Position numbers and translations under genes: made by a program. This document shows, one piece after another, positions 1 to 7,400 of a stretch of 64,000 nucleotides of DNA. Location: assembly GCF_009827055.1 (NCBI RefSeq), contig NZ_WUMK01000011.1, forward strand, positions 1 to 64,000. Direction: 5' to 3'. Numbering within the stretch: position 1 is the stretch's first letter; every line of letters starts with the position of its first letter. The notes under the pieces are model-generated. The model saw only the letters and a list, made by a program, of their open reading frames with translations. It ran no database searches and was not told the origin of the DNA. This DNA comes from Shinella kummerowiae (lineage in GTDB: Bacteria > Pseudomonadota > Alphaproteobacteria > Rhizobiales > Rhizobiaceae).

Positions 1-89
1 TGTCCGACATCAGCGCCCATGAGACAGAATTGGTTTAGTTGAGAAGAGAGGATTTTCGGCTCATCGTAGCTCTATCAAAGGAAGCGAAG

Positions 90-431
90 ATGAGACAGAA
101 ATCCGGGCCGCAGACATCGGCGGCCGAACAGGTCATCAAGGACATCCGCCGCGCCACGCGCAAGCATCATTCGGCCGAGGACAAAATTCGTATTGTGCTG
201 GAAGGTCTGCGTGGTGAGGACAGCATTGCCGCGATCTGCCGCCGTGAAGGGATCGCCGAGAGCCTGTATTATAGCTGGTCAAAGGAATTCCTCGAAGCGG
301 GCAAGAAGCGTCTTGCCGGTAACACCGCCCGCTCGGCGACCAGTGACGAGGTGAAGGCACTGCGCCGTGAAAGCCGCGACCTGAAGGAGGCGCTGGCCGA
401 CCTCACCCTAGAGAACCGCCTGCTCAAAAAA
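90..431 (+). pseudogene. IS3-family transposase OrfA, interrupted
   Basis: This encodes a small DNA-binding transposase subunit. The protein has an N-terminal HTH of the HTH_8/IS3 OrfA type (RGEDSIAAICRREGI, about residues 35-60 from the ATG at 90) and a C-terminal leucine-zipper helix ending in LLKK. The intact gene would continue SMIADGGDEE and stop at 1818-1820, but the IS1111-type element interrupts it after about 114 codons; the residual frame runs on into foreign sequence to 506. The ATG at 90 follows a GGAAGCG-like ribosome site. The missing piece is only about 13 codons, all of it present on the far side of the insertion. Confidence 0.8.
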
Positions 432-434
432 CGT

Positions 435-446
435 ATGGCCCGCCCT
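435..446 (+). repeat. Subterminal inverted repeat of the IS1111-type element (left copy)
   Basis: ATGGCCCGCCCT here is the exact reverse complement of 1769-1780. It lies about 3 bases inside the left edge of the insertion, as expected for IS1111-group elements. Confidence 0.85.
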
Positions 447-683
447 GCTTGCAAGAGGATTTTACGATTTTCTGATCAGTCTGCGTCAACGTATACGGTC
501 TCATGAGCGTGCTCATGGCCAAGATGGACATCCGCGCATTTGGAGCCCCAATAAAGCACTCCGGCACCCAGTGCCATTTTTTTAACCGGGCTTTCCAAAT
601 GCCGTTCGACTGTCAGGCCATCTTCACGATCCTTCCTGCAAACTCCTTTGGGCTACGCGTTTGATAATGCGTAGCTGTTCCTA
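447..683 (-). ncRNA. Candidate bridge RNA region of the IS1111-type element
   Basis: IS1111-group elements encode their guide (bridge or seeker) RNA in the non-coding end downstream of the transposase. This 237-base stretch has that position, between the transposase stop and the subterminal repeat, and has no convincing gene on either strand. I did not fold the sequence, so no loops or guide segments are assigned; the call rests on position and family knowledge. Confidence 0.4.
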
Positions 684-1715
684 TTACGCAGCCACCGGGT
701 ATCCACGGTCAAAGCCTGTTCCTTTGCGCAACGCAGCCCACGCTATCCGCGCCAGTTTGTTAGCCAGAGCCACAACAATGGCGTTACGGTGTACGCCTCG
801 CTCGATCATGGCTTTCAGCCATCGCCCCAGAGGCGTCTCAGCTGTTGAAAGCGACGGTAGCGCTGCACGAGCACCATGAATGAGCAACGTACGCAAGTAG
901 GTATTGCCACGTTTTGATATCCCAAGCAGTCGGGGTCTGCCGCCAGTACTGTATTGCCTGGGAACCAGTCCGAGCCAGGCCCCCAGATCCCGAGCTTTGG
1001 CGAAGCTGCTTGCATCACCCACCGCCGCGACCAAGGCCGTTGCATTAAGAACGCCAACACCAGGGATCGAGGTCAGTCTGCGCATGGCGGCGTCACCGCG
1101 TGCCAACCGGACAAACTCGGCATTCAGTGCGTCGATCTTTTTGTCGAGTTCCTTCCATTCGCTGCGTAGATCAGCAACCAGCTGATGCACACGAGGCGAT
1201 AGTATCTGGGCACTCTTGGAAAGCATACCATCCACGCCGAGCTCAAGTTTTCGCCGCCCGACCGGGAAGATCACCCCGCGCTCCAGCAGGATGGCACGAA
1301 GTTGATTGATGAGGTTTGTTCGTTCGGCCACAAGGCGAGAACGCACCCGATGCAGCGTCTGGATGTCCAGTTGCTCCTGGCTCTTAAGGTTGACGAAACG
1401 CATGGTCGGTCGAGATGCAGCTTCGGCAATACCCTCTGCATCCCGGTCATCATTTTTCTGCGCCTTGATGTAGGGGCGAACGTATTCCGGCGACATCAGC
1501 CGGACCTCGTGGCCTTGTGCCTCAAACAGGTGACCCAGATGATGGGCGCCGCAGCACGCTTCCATTGCCACCACGCAGGCAGGGAGCTTCGCTACGTACT
1601 CAATTAGCGTCTCGCGACGCATTGTTCGCCGGACAACTATCGCGCCGATGTCGTCGACACCAACTATGCTGCAAGAATTCTTGCCCAGATCAACTCCAAG
1701 GATCGCTATAGACAT
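684..1715 (-). CDS. IS110/IS1111-family transposase
   Basis: A 343-residue DEDD recombinase that moves the element through an RNA-guided mechanism known for the IS110 family. The N-terminal RuvC-like domain shows the acidic residues in ILGVDLGKNSC, VAMEACCGAHH and KNDDRDAEGIAEA. The C-terminal Transposase_20 domain shows SIPGVGVLNAT and GGRPRLLGISKRGN, the region that holds the catalytic serine. The ATG is preceded by AAAGGAACG. Only about 70 bases separate the start from the element edge, while about 250 non-coding bases follow the stop. The length is normal and the gene looks intact. Confidence 0.9.
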   Translation of the reverse strand: MSIAILGVDLGKNSCSIVGVDDIGAIVVRRTMRRETLIEYVAKLPACVVAMEACCGAHHLGHLFEAQGHEVRLMSPEYVRPYIKAQKNDDRDAEGIAEAASRPTMRFVNLKSQEQLDIQTLHRVRSRLVAERTNLINQLRAILLERGVIFPVGRRKLELGVDGMLSKSAQILSPRVHQLVADLRSEWKELDKKIDALNAEFVRLARGDAAMRRLTSIPGVGVLNATALVAAVGDASSFAKARDLGAWLGLVPRQYSTGGRPRLLGISKRGNTYLRTLLIHGARAALPSLSTAETPLGRWLKAMIERGVHRNAIVVALANKLARIAWAALRKGTGFDRGYPVAA

Positions 1716-1768
1716 TGGCTCGTTCCTTTCTTCCTTCCACCTGCAGCATCCTAACAGACGCTGGAGAA

Positions 1769-1780
1769 AGGGCGGGCCAT
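1769..1780 (-). repeat. Subterminal inverted repeat of the IS1111-type element (right copy)
   Basis: AGGGCGGGCCAT is the exact reverse complement of 435-446. It lies about 7 bases inside the right edge, so the two repeats sit at unequal distances from the ends, a feature of the IS1111 group. Confidence 0.85.
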
Positions 1781-1816
1781 TCCATAAAGCATGATCGCGG
1801 ATGGGGGCGACGAGGA

Positions 1817-2797
1817 ATGAGATATCCCGCCACTGAAAAACTTGAGATCATCCGGCTCGTCGAGCGGTCACATCTGTCGGTCCGGCAAACCCTCGAAAAG
1901 CTCGGCATACCCAGGCAAACATTTTACCGATGGTATGACCGGTTACAGACCCACGGTGTCGAGGGGCTGGAAGACCGGACGTCTGCGCCATCACGGGTGT
2001 GGAACCGCATCCCCGACGACATCCGGGACCGCATCATTGCCATGGCGCTCGATCATGCCGATCTGTCGCCGCGCGAGCTGGCGGTGAAGTTCACCGACAC
2101 GGAAAACTACTTCGTATCAGAGGCTTCTGTCTATCGCCTGCTCAAGGCGCATGACCTGATCACCTCGCCAGCCTATATCGTCATCAAGGCCAATGACGAG
2201 TTCAAGGACAAGACCACACGGCCCAACGAGATGTGGCAGACCGACTTCACCTATCTGAAGGTCTTTGGCTGGGGCTGGTTCTACCTGTCGACCATTCTCG
2301 ATGACTTCTCGCGTTACATCATCGCCTGGAAGCTGTGCACCAGCATGAGGGTGGACGATGTCACCGGCACGCTCGATCTGGCACTGGCCGCATCAGGCTG
2401 CGACAAGGTCAAGGTCGAACACCGACCGCGCCTGCTATCCGACAACGGCCCGTGTTACGTTGCTTCCGATCTCGGCGAATGGCTGGAGAAATACAAGATC
2501 GACCAGGTCCACGGCGCTCCCGGCCATCCGCAAACGCAGGGCAAGATCGAACGCTGGCACCAGACGCTCAAGAACCGCATTCTCTTGGAGAACTACTTCT
2601 TCCAGGAGGACCTCGAAGCGCAGATCGCCGCCTTCGTCGAGCATTACAATCATCGCCGATACCACGAGAGCCTCGACAATCTCACCCCGGCCGACGTCTA
2701 CTTCGGGCGCGGCCAGACCATCCTGCTCGAACGTGAAAGGATCAAACGAGACACGATCAAACAGCGCCGCTTGAACCACCAGGCCAAAGCGGCTTAG
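1817..2797 (+). CDS. IS3-family transposase OrfB (DDE integrase)
   Basis: This is the catalytic subunit of the IS3 element. From the ATG at 1817 (MRYPATEKLE) it has an HTH region (about 1-60), an HTH_21-like segment, and an rve integrase core with the DDE residues visible in WQTDFTYL, LLSDNGPCY and GKIERWHQTLK. The C-terminus NHRRYHESLDNLTPADVY is typical of the family. The start overlaps the orfA stop, so in the intact element it would be translated by coupling. Here orfA is cut by the inserted element, so orfB is intact but probably poorly expressed, unless a promoter lies in the insertion. Confidence 0.88.
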   Translation: MRYPATEKLEIIRLVERSHLSVRQTLEKLGIPRQTFYRWYDRLQTHGVEGLEDRTSAPSRVWNRIPDDIRDRIIAMALDHADLSPRELAVKFTDTENYFVSEASVYRLLKAHDLITSPAYIVIKANDEFKDKTTRPNEMWQTDFTYLKVFGWGWFYLSTILDDFSRYIIAWKLCTSMRVDDVTGTLDLALAASGCDKVKVEHRPRLLSDNGPCYVASDLGEWLEKYKIDQVHGAPGHPQTQGKIERWHQTLKNRILLENYFFQEDLEAQIAAFVEHYNHRRYHESLDNLTPADVYFGRGQTILLERERIKRDTIKQRRLNHQAKAA

Positions 2798-2875
2798 ATC
2801 AATCCGCAAATCGAGCCGGAAACTCCATTCTTCCGAAGCCCAAAAAGTCTCAAATCATTCGACGACGGACAGGGC

Positions 2876-3553
2876 TTAGGCGCCGATGGCGGCTTCCGGC
2901 GTCTCGAAGCGCGGGAAAAGCACGGTATTCTCCAGATGCATGTGCAAGACGAGATCATCGGTGAGCTTGCGCAGCCCCGTATAGAGCGCCGTCCACGACC
3001 CGCAGGCGCCCTCCGGCAGCGCCATGCCATGGGCTGCATGCTCGATATCCTGAAGAAGCCTGACCGTATCGGCATGTTCATGGCGCATCTGCATGATCGG
3101 GCGGGAAATCCGCGTGTTTTGCCCTTGCCGCATCAGGGGGAAGAGGATTTGCTCCTCGCTCGTCATGTGGTCTTCCAGTTCCGCCTTCAGCGCGACCAGT
3201 GCGCGAGCCAGTCCTGATGGGGCGACGGGATGGTCGCCGTGAACGCGTTCGACCTTCTCGGCAAGCGGGATCAAAAAGGCCAGTTCGCGGCGATGGGTCT
3301 CATGGTAGCGCGACAGAAGATGATCAATGAGCGGCCCGGTCTCCTGTGGCGCTTCAAGACCGGCCATCCGCTGGAGCGCTTCCAGCTCGGCAAGCAGTTC
3401 TGCCGGCGATAAGCCGGCCCGTTCGGCCGCTTGGCGCAGAGGGATATCACCCGCACAGCAGAAATTGATGGCAGAGCGGCGAAACAGTTCGGCCGCACCC
3501 GGCAGTTCGGCGGCAATGGTGGTCACGGTGGTCTTGAGAGAAAGCGTTTGCAT
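2876..3553 (-). CDS. ric: Iron-sulfur cluster repair di-iron protein (Ric/DnrN/YtfE)
   Basis: A cytoplasmic di-iron protein that helps restore iron-sulfur clusters damaged by nitric oxide or oxidants. The 225-residue product starts with a short ScdA_N domain (about 1-60) containing the family motif RRSAINFCCAGD, followed by a hemerythrin domain with histidines in RYHETHRRE, LEDHMTSEEQ, MRHEHAD and LHMHLENTVLFPR. The ATG at 3553 is chosen because AAGGATC precedes it; a longer frame to 3601 lacks this. An IS3 element ends 4 bases after the stop. It stands alone, but nirK and norCB are in the same window. I see no exact TTG-N8-CAA site upstream. Confidence 0.92.
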   Translation of the reverse strand: MQTLSLKTTVTTIAAELPGAAELFRRSAINFCCAGDIPLRQAAERAGLSPAELLAELEALQRMAGLEAPQETGPLIDHLLSRYHETHRRELAFLIPLAEKVERVHGDHPVAPSGLARALVALKAELEDHMTSEEQILFPLMRQGQNTRISRPIMQMRHEHADTVRLLQDIEHAAHGMALPEGACGSWTALYTGLRKLTDDLVLHMHLENTVLFPRFETPEAAIGA

Positions 3554-3754
3554 GCTTGATCCTTTGAAGGAGGGAAGAGCTCCATTTTGCAGGATCGTCA
3601 TGCGTCATCTTTGCGCCCGGCCGAACAAAAGAGCGGATGCATGAGAAGTTATCGTGGCGCTGCTTGCTGCACCGCAAAGAGTGCGACAATTCGGCGAGCC
3701 GGGAGCCTTTTCATCACGCGGCGCGCTTGGTAAGCCTCGGTGCGAGAGGTTTTG

Positions 3755-4147
3755 ATGACGATATACATGCAGCAGTGCCGGAACGGATGGGTGGCTTTCG
3801 CCGCCGCCGTGCTGATGGCGTTGCAGGTTCTTCTGAGCCCCTTGGCCCAAGCTGCCACGGCCGGCAGTTCGGCGGTGGATGCCTATGGTAATCCGCTCTG
3901 CATCACCCATCTCGACGAGCAGAAACCGGCATCGACGCCGGGCAAGGAGCGCTCGCTCGCTCCCGATTGCTGCACGCTGGCCTGCGGTATGGCGGCAGGC
4001 CTCGTTCCGCCGTATCGCCCTGTCCTCATCCTGTTCAATCCGCTTGCACAACCCTCGCAGCGGATTTTCGACGGGTATGACGACCACGCGCCTTCGGCGC
4101 ATGAGGCTTTGCCCGGACATCCGCGCGGTCCCCCGACACTCGCCTGA
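3755..4147 (+). CDS. Small exported protein, DUF2946-like
   Basis: A 130-residue protein with an N-terminal signal or membrane segment (VAFAAAVLMALQVLLSPLAQA) and a cysteine cluster DCCTLACG in the middle. Proteins of this layout (DUF2946-type) are commonly found beside copper-handling genes, and here it precedes ycnI and copCD, so a role in periplasmic metal handling is inferred. Its function is not known. The ATG at 3755 follows GAGAGG; an in-frame GTG at 3740 is less likely. The family name is a moderate-confidence match by eye. Confidence 0.65.
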   Translation: MTIYMQQCRNGWVAFAAAVLMALQVLLSPLAQAATAGSSAVDAYGNPLCITHLDEQKPASTPGKERSLAPDCCTLACGMAAGLVPPYRPVLILFNPLAQPSQRIFDGYDDHAPSAHEALPGHPRGPPTLA

Positions 4148-4317
4148 TCGCCGGGCCAGTGCCGGCAAGGCCATCGTGCGAGCATGTTGTGCGGGTTTTC
4201 CCTGCCCTGATCGCTGCATGAGCGGACCGCCTGCTGCGTGCCCTCGCGCTCCTATCTCCTTTCCTTTTTCCATCATACCTTGCCGGCAGGGATGACCGGC
4301 TCTCTTGGAGACTGACA

Positions 4318-4848
4318 ATGCTGAAAAGAACACTTGCAACCGTTGCCGCCCTTGCGCTCGGTTCCAGCGCCGCCCTTGCCCATGTTTCGTTGCAGTTGAA
4401 GGAGGCGCCGGTCGGCTCGACCTATCGCGCGATCTTCCAGGTGCCGCACGGCTGCGAGGGCAAGCCGACCAATGTGGTGCGCGTGCAGATCCCCGAAGGC
4501 GTGATTGCGGTGAAGCCGCAGCCGAAGGCCGGCTGGACGCTTGAAAAGATCAAGGGCGCCTATGCTAAATCCTACGACTACTACGGCACGCCGACCAGCG
4601 AAGGCGTGAAGGAAATCGTCTGGAGCGGCGGAAATCTCGGCGACGACGAATATGACGAATTCGTGCTGCGGGTCTATCTGACGAAGGATCTGAAGGCGGG
4701 TGAAACGCTGCACTTCCCCGTAGTGCAGGAGTGCCCGGATGGTGTGGCTGAGCGCTGGATCGAAATCCCGGCCGCAGGCCAGTCCGAGGACGATCTCGAG
4801 CTTCCCGCCCCCGGCGTGAAGCTGCTTGAGGCCACAAACGGCCACTGA
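4318..4848 (+). CDS. YcnI-family copper-binding protein (DUF1775)
   Basis: A 176-residue periplasmic protein with a signal peptide ending ...AALAH. The family binds Cu(II) through the new N-terminal histidine after cleavage, and here the mature protein would begin HVSLQLKEAP, which fits. The body shows the DUF1775 core with GCEGKPTNVVRVQIPEGV and PKAGWTLEKI. It is followed by the CopC-CopD fusion, the usual neighbour, so the two probably act in copper acquisition or tolerance, which would serve the copper enzymes NirK, pseudoazurin and cbb3 oxidase encoded nearby. Confidence 0.9.
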   Translation: MLKRTLATVAALALGSSAALAHVSLQLKEAPVGSTYRAIFQVPHGCEGKPTNVVRVQIPEGVIAVKPQPKAGWTLEKIKGAYAKSYDYYGTPTSEGVKEIVWSGGNLGDDEYDEFVLRVYLTKDLKAGETLHFPVVQECPDGVAERWIEIPAAGQSEDDLELPAPGVKLLEATNGH

Positions 4849-4857
4849 ACCCGAAAA

Positions 4858-4881
4858 GGCCGGCGCTTTCGGACGCCGGCC
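4858..4881 (+). terminator. Hairpin between ycnI and copCD
   Basis: GGCCGGCG (4858-4865) pairs with CGCCGGCC (4874-4881) across an 8-base loop. There is no strong T run, so it could be a weak terminator or an mRNA-stabilising stem that lets ycnI be made in excess of copCD. Confidence 0.45.
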
Positions 4882-4904
4882 CCGTCTGTCCTTCGGAGAT
4901 TGTC

Positions 4905-6503
4905 GTGCGGGATCATCTTGGCCGAGCCTGTATCCAGGTCTTTCTGACCGGTATCTTCTGGTGCTGCCTCGCTGTGGCAGCGATGGCGCATGCCTCGTTG
5001 ACGGGCGCTGTGCCCGCTGATGGCGCCGTCGTCAATGCTCCGCCGAAAACCCTGTCGCTGTCCTTCAGCGAGCCGGTGTCGCCGCTCGTGCTGCGGCTCA
5101 TCCTGCCCGATGGGCAGTCGAAGACGCTGGAGACATTCGTTCTGCGCGACCGCACACTCGAGATCGCGGCACCCGGCGACCTTGCGGCGGGAACCCACGT
5201 GCTTGCCTGGCGCGTCGTCTCCGAGGACGGACATCCCGTCGCGGGTTCCACGATCTTTTCGATTGGCGCGCCGAGCAGCGCGCCGCAGGCTGCCGGGGAA
5301 GCGATCGACTGGCCGGTGAGGACGGCGCTATGGCTTGCCCGCATCGCGATGTATGCCGGCCTGTTCTTCGGGATAGGCGGCCTTTTCGCCGTCCGGTGGC
5401 TGATCCCCGATGGCGCCGCTGGATTGCCGGTCATAAAAATGGCCCTGTTGCTCGGCTTCTCGGCGACGGTGGTTTCCCTGGGATTGCAGGGGCTCGATGC
5501 CTTGGGTGCTCCGCTCTCCAATCTTACTGATCGTGCGGTATGGAGCGCGGGGCTCGCGACGAGTTTCGGCCTGACCGTCGTCGTGCTCTCCTTTGCGTTC
5601 CTTCTGGCGCTGGTAACCTCTTCAAGGGCAACTTTTTCGGGCCGCGCGGCATCGCTTGTAGCCGTTGTCGCCGGAAGCGCGGCGATGGCATTGAGTGGCC
5701 ATGCAAGTTCGGCGACGCCGCAATGGCTGATGCGGCCGGCGGTCTTCGTGCATGTAGTCACGATTGCCATCTGGATCGGCTCTCTCCCACCACTGGCCTA
5801 CGCTTTGCAGCATGGAGGCGATGCCGCGCGGCAGGCGCTTGGCCGGTTCTCCCGCCTTATCCCCGTTTGCGTCGCTGCACTGACCGCGGCCGGCCTGCTG
5901 CTGGCCATCGTACAGGTCCAGACATTCGATGCGCTCGTTTCGACGGCCTATGGGAATGTGCTTCTCGCGAAGACGGCGCTGCTCGTCGTCCTGTTTCTTC
6001 TCGTGGTGGCCAACCGCTGGGTCTTCACCAAGCCAGCCGAACGCGGCGAGCTGGGCTCCGCACGGCGGCTTGCCCGCGCTATTATCATCGAGACCATGAT
6101 CGCCCTCGCCATTTTTGCTGTCGCCGCCACATGGCGGTTCACGCCGCCGCCTCGCGCGTTGGCGATTGCGGCTGCGCAGCCGGTGTCGATCCATATCCAC
6201 GCGGACAAGGCGATGGCTGAAATTGCCGTCACGCCCGGACGCGCCGGTCCGGTCGAGCTGTCCGCCGTCATCCTGGCCCCGGATTTCACGACCATGATCC
6301 CGAAGGAGGTGACCTTCGTGCTTTTCAATCCGCAGGCGGGTATCGAGCCGATGCGCAGGAAAGCGACCTTGCAGGCTGACGGTGTGTGGCGGGCCTCCGG
6401 CGTCGTAGTGCCGATCGCGGGACAATGGCACCTGAGGGTCGACATTCTCGTTAGCGACTTTGAACTTGTCCGGCTTCAGGACACGATTGAAATACCACGA
6501 TAA
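4905..6503 (+). CDS. CopC-CopD fusion protein (copper transport)
   Basis: A 532-residue protein joining a periplasmic CopC domain to a CopD membrane domain, as in YcnJ-type copper importers. After a signal segment the mature part begins HASLTGAVPADGAVV, with the N-terminal copper-site histidine and the later EDGHPVAGSTIF motif of CopC (about residues 28-125). About eight transmembrane segments with CopD-like histidines follow (residues 145-400), then a C-terminal periplasmic domain of about 110 residues. The start is a GTG with CGGAG upstream. It follows ycnI by 56 bases. Confidence 0.9.
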   Translation: MRDHLGRACIQVFLTGIFWCCLAVAAMAHASLTGAVPADGAVVNAPPKTLSLSFSEPVSPLVLRLILPDGQSKTLETFVLRDRTLEIAAPGDLAAGTHVLAWRVVSEDGHPVAGSTIFSIGAPSSAPQAAGEAIDWPVRTALWLARIAMYAGLFFGIGGLFAVRWLIPDGAAGLPVIKMALLLGFSATVVSLGLQGLDALGAPLSNLTDRAVWSAGLATSFGLTVVVLSFAFLLALVTSSRATFSGRAASLVAVVAGSAAMALSGHASSATPQWLMRPAVFVHVVTIAIWIGSLPPLAYALQHGGDAARQALGRFSRLIPVCVAALTAAGLLLAIVQVQTFDALVSTAYGNVLLAKTALLVVLFLLVVANRWVFTKPAERGELGSARRLARAIIIETMIALAIFAVAATWRFTPPPRALAIAAAQPVSIHIHADKAMAEIAVTPGRAGPVELSAVILAPDFTTMIPKEVTFVLFNPQAGIEPMRRKATLQADGVWRASGVVVPIAGQWHLRVDILVSDFELVRLQDTIEIPR

Positions 6504-6718
6504 AACCGTCCCGTTTTTGGTGGGACAGTCTGCTTCAACTCAGCAAACGGCATCTCGCCGAGCTATTGGGCGTGCCCAGCTTGCCGCAGTTGGTAATGGG
6601 TTCGGCACTCGCCATATGCCTCTGAAACGCGAAATTTGAAATATGCGACTGCTTTCGGATTGACGATGCGGTTTTTCGCCGATCGCACACGACGGCCGTG
6701 GACCTTCAAGGCGTCAGT

Positions 6719-6922
6719 TCAATTCTCCCAACTCTGCGCGGTGGCGAGGTATCCAAGGGCGAAGACGGATCCCAGGCCATAGACAATCAAAACTCCCGCT
6801 AGGCATATCGTTGGATTGCCAACGCTGGTTGGCGCCCCCAGGATCAAGGCGACCGCAGTGAGACCACCAATTGAGAAGCCTATCAACAAACGTGTGACCA
6901 TGAATTTGATCATAGGCGGCAT
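6719..6922 (-). CDS. Small two-helix membrane protein, unknown
   Basis: A 67-residue protein with two hydrophobic segments (LLIGFSIGGLTAVALIL and CLAGVLIVYGLGSVFALGYLA). I do not recognise a family. It is the last gene in line after fixS and the 89-residue protein upstream, all on the minus strand with short gaps, so it may be a distal member of the cbb3 operon. AAAGG precedes the ATG at 6922. Confidence 0.5.
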   Translation of the reverse strand: MPPMIKFMVTRLLIGFSIGGLTAVALILGAPTSVGNPTICLAGVLIVYGLGSVFALGYLATAQSWEN

Positions 6923-6934
6923 GGAGCGAGCCTT

Positions 6935-7204
6935 TCAACGTGGCGTTCCGCGTGCAACGGAGAACACAGCTCCGATCAGACCGCCTGTGACCACGCCCGC
7001 CGAACCGCCTGCAAGGCCGCCGATCAAGCAATAGAGGACCGCAGAAGCATCGAGTTGCGGAGCCGCCACGATCGCGGCCACGACACCGACCGCCGCGCCG
7101 ACTGACCCGAGCACAAAGCCAAGTCCGGTTACGGCGTCGGAGGGGTCGACGACAACGTGTTGATGGTTACCCTCTTGAATCTTGGGCCGATCCTCATCTG
7201 TCAT
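6935..7204 (-). CDS. Small glycine-rich membrane protein, unknown
   Basis: An 89-residue protein with a charged N-terminus (MTDEDRPKIQ) and two long glycine/alanine-rich hydrophobic stretches (GLGFVLGSVGAAVGVVAAIVAA and LIGGLAGGSAGVVTGGLIGAVF) that look like glycine-zipper membrane helices. The start at 7204 is chosen because GGAGG lies 5 bases upstream; it begins one base after the fixS stop codon, suggesting coupled translation. No family recognised. Confidence 0.55.
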   Translation of the reverse strand: MTDEDRPKIQEGNHQHVVVDPSDAVTGLGFVLGSVGAAVGVVAAIVAAPQLDASAVLYCLIGGLAGGSAGVVTGGLIGAVFSVARGTPR

Positions 7205-7205
7205 C

Positions 7206-7400
7206 TCATCCTCCATTCCTGGACATATGCCGCCGTCGGTCGCGGTCGATTGCATCGTCTTCGTCGCTGTCGAGCAGAATTCTGGCGGCGGCCCCGTCGA
7301 GATCCTCGTATTGTCGAGTACGCAGGGACCATAGGAAGGCGAGGAGCCCAGCGATACCCATAACGATCGAAAGTGGAACGAGCACGCTGATGGCCGTCAT
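7206..7400 (-). CDS. fixS: cbb3 oxidase assembly protein CcoS/FixS
   Basis: A 64-residue single-helix membrane protein. It begins MTAISVLVPLSIVMGIAGLLAFLW, the hydrophobic segment of CcoS, followed by RTRQYEDLDGAAARIL, which matches the conserved QYxDLxG motif of the family. CcoS is needed to insert heme and copper into the cbb3 catalytic subunit. Its start overlaps the fixI stop by four bases (ATGA), which implies translational coupling. Confidence 0.92.
   Translation of the reverse strand: MTAISVLVPLSIVMGIAGLLAFLWSLRTRQYEDLDGAAARILLDSDEDDAIDRDRRRHMSRNGG

Larger units (their letters stand above)
432..1787 (-). mobile_element. IS110-family (IS1111-group) element inserted in the IS3 orfA
   Basis: About 1.35 kb of sequence separates the two halves of the IS3 orfA: left half ends in CTC followed by six A at 423-431, right half resumes with AAAGC near 1786. 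A perfect 12-bp inverted repeat, ATGGCCCGCCCT at 435-446 and its complement at 1769-1780, sits a few bases inside each edge. Subterminal repeats of this kind are typical of the IS1111 subgroup. It encodes one DEDD transposase on the minus strand, with a long non-coding end downstream of that gene. Exact edges are uncertain by a few bases because of the A run. Confidence 0.82.
1..2871 (+). mobile_element. IS3-family insertion sequence, interrupted by a second IS
   Basis: The element begins at the first base of the window with TGTCCG and ends at 2871 with CGGACA; the two ends pair as imperfect terminal inverted repeats (TGTCCG..C.TC and a shared TGAGAC further in), with the TG...CA termini usual for IS3 elements. 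It carries orfA and orfB, and the orfA stop codon overlaps the orfB start (1817-1820). Its right end lies only 4 bases beyond the stop codon of the ric gene. Because it starts at base 1, the left terminus could extend a little further. A target duplication cannot be checked from this window. Confidence 0.85.

Noticed and set aside
3606-3631. A possible NnrR box upstream of ric (TTTGCGCCCGGCCGAACAAA)
   Set aside because: The half-sites are 12 bases apart instead of 8; without the correct spacing I do not call it.
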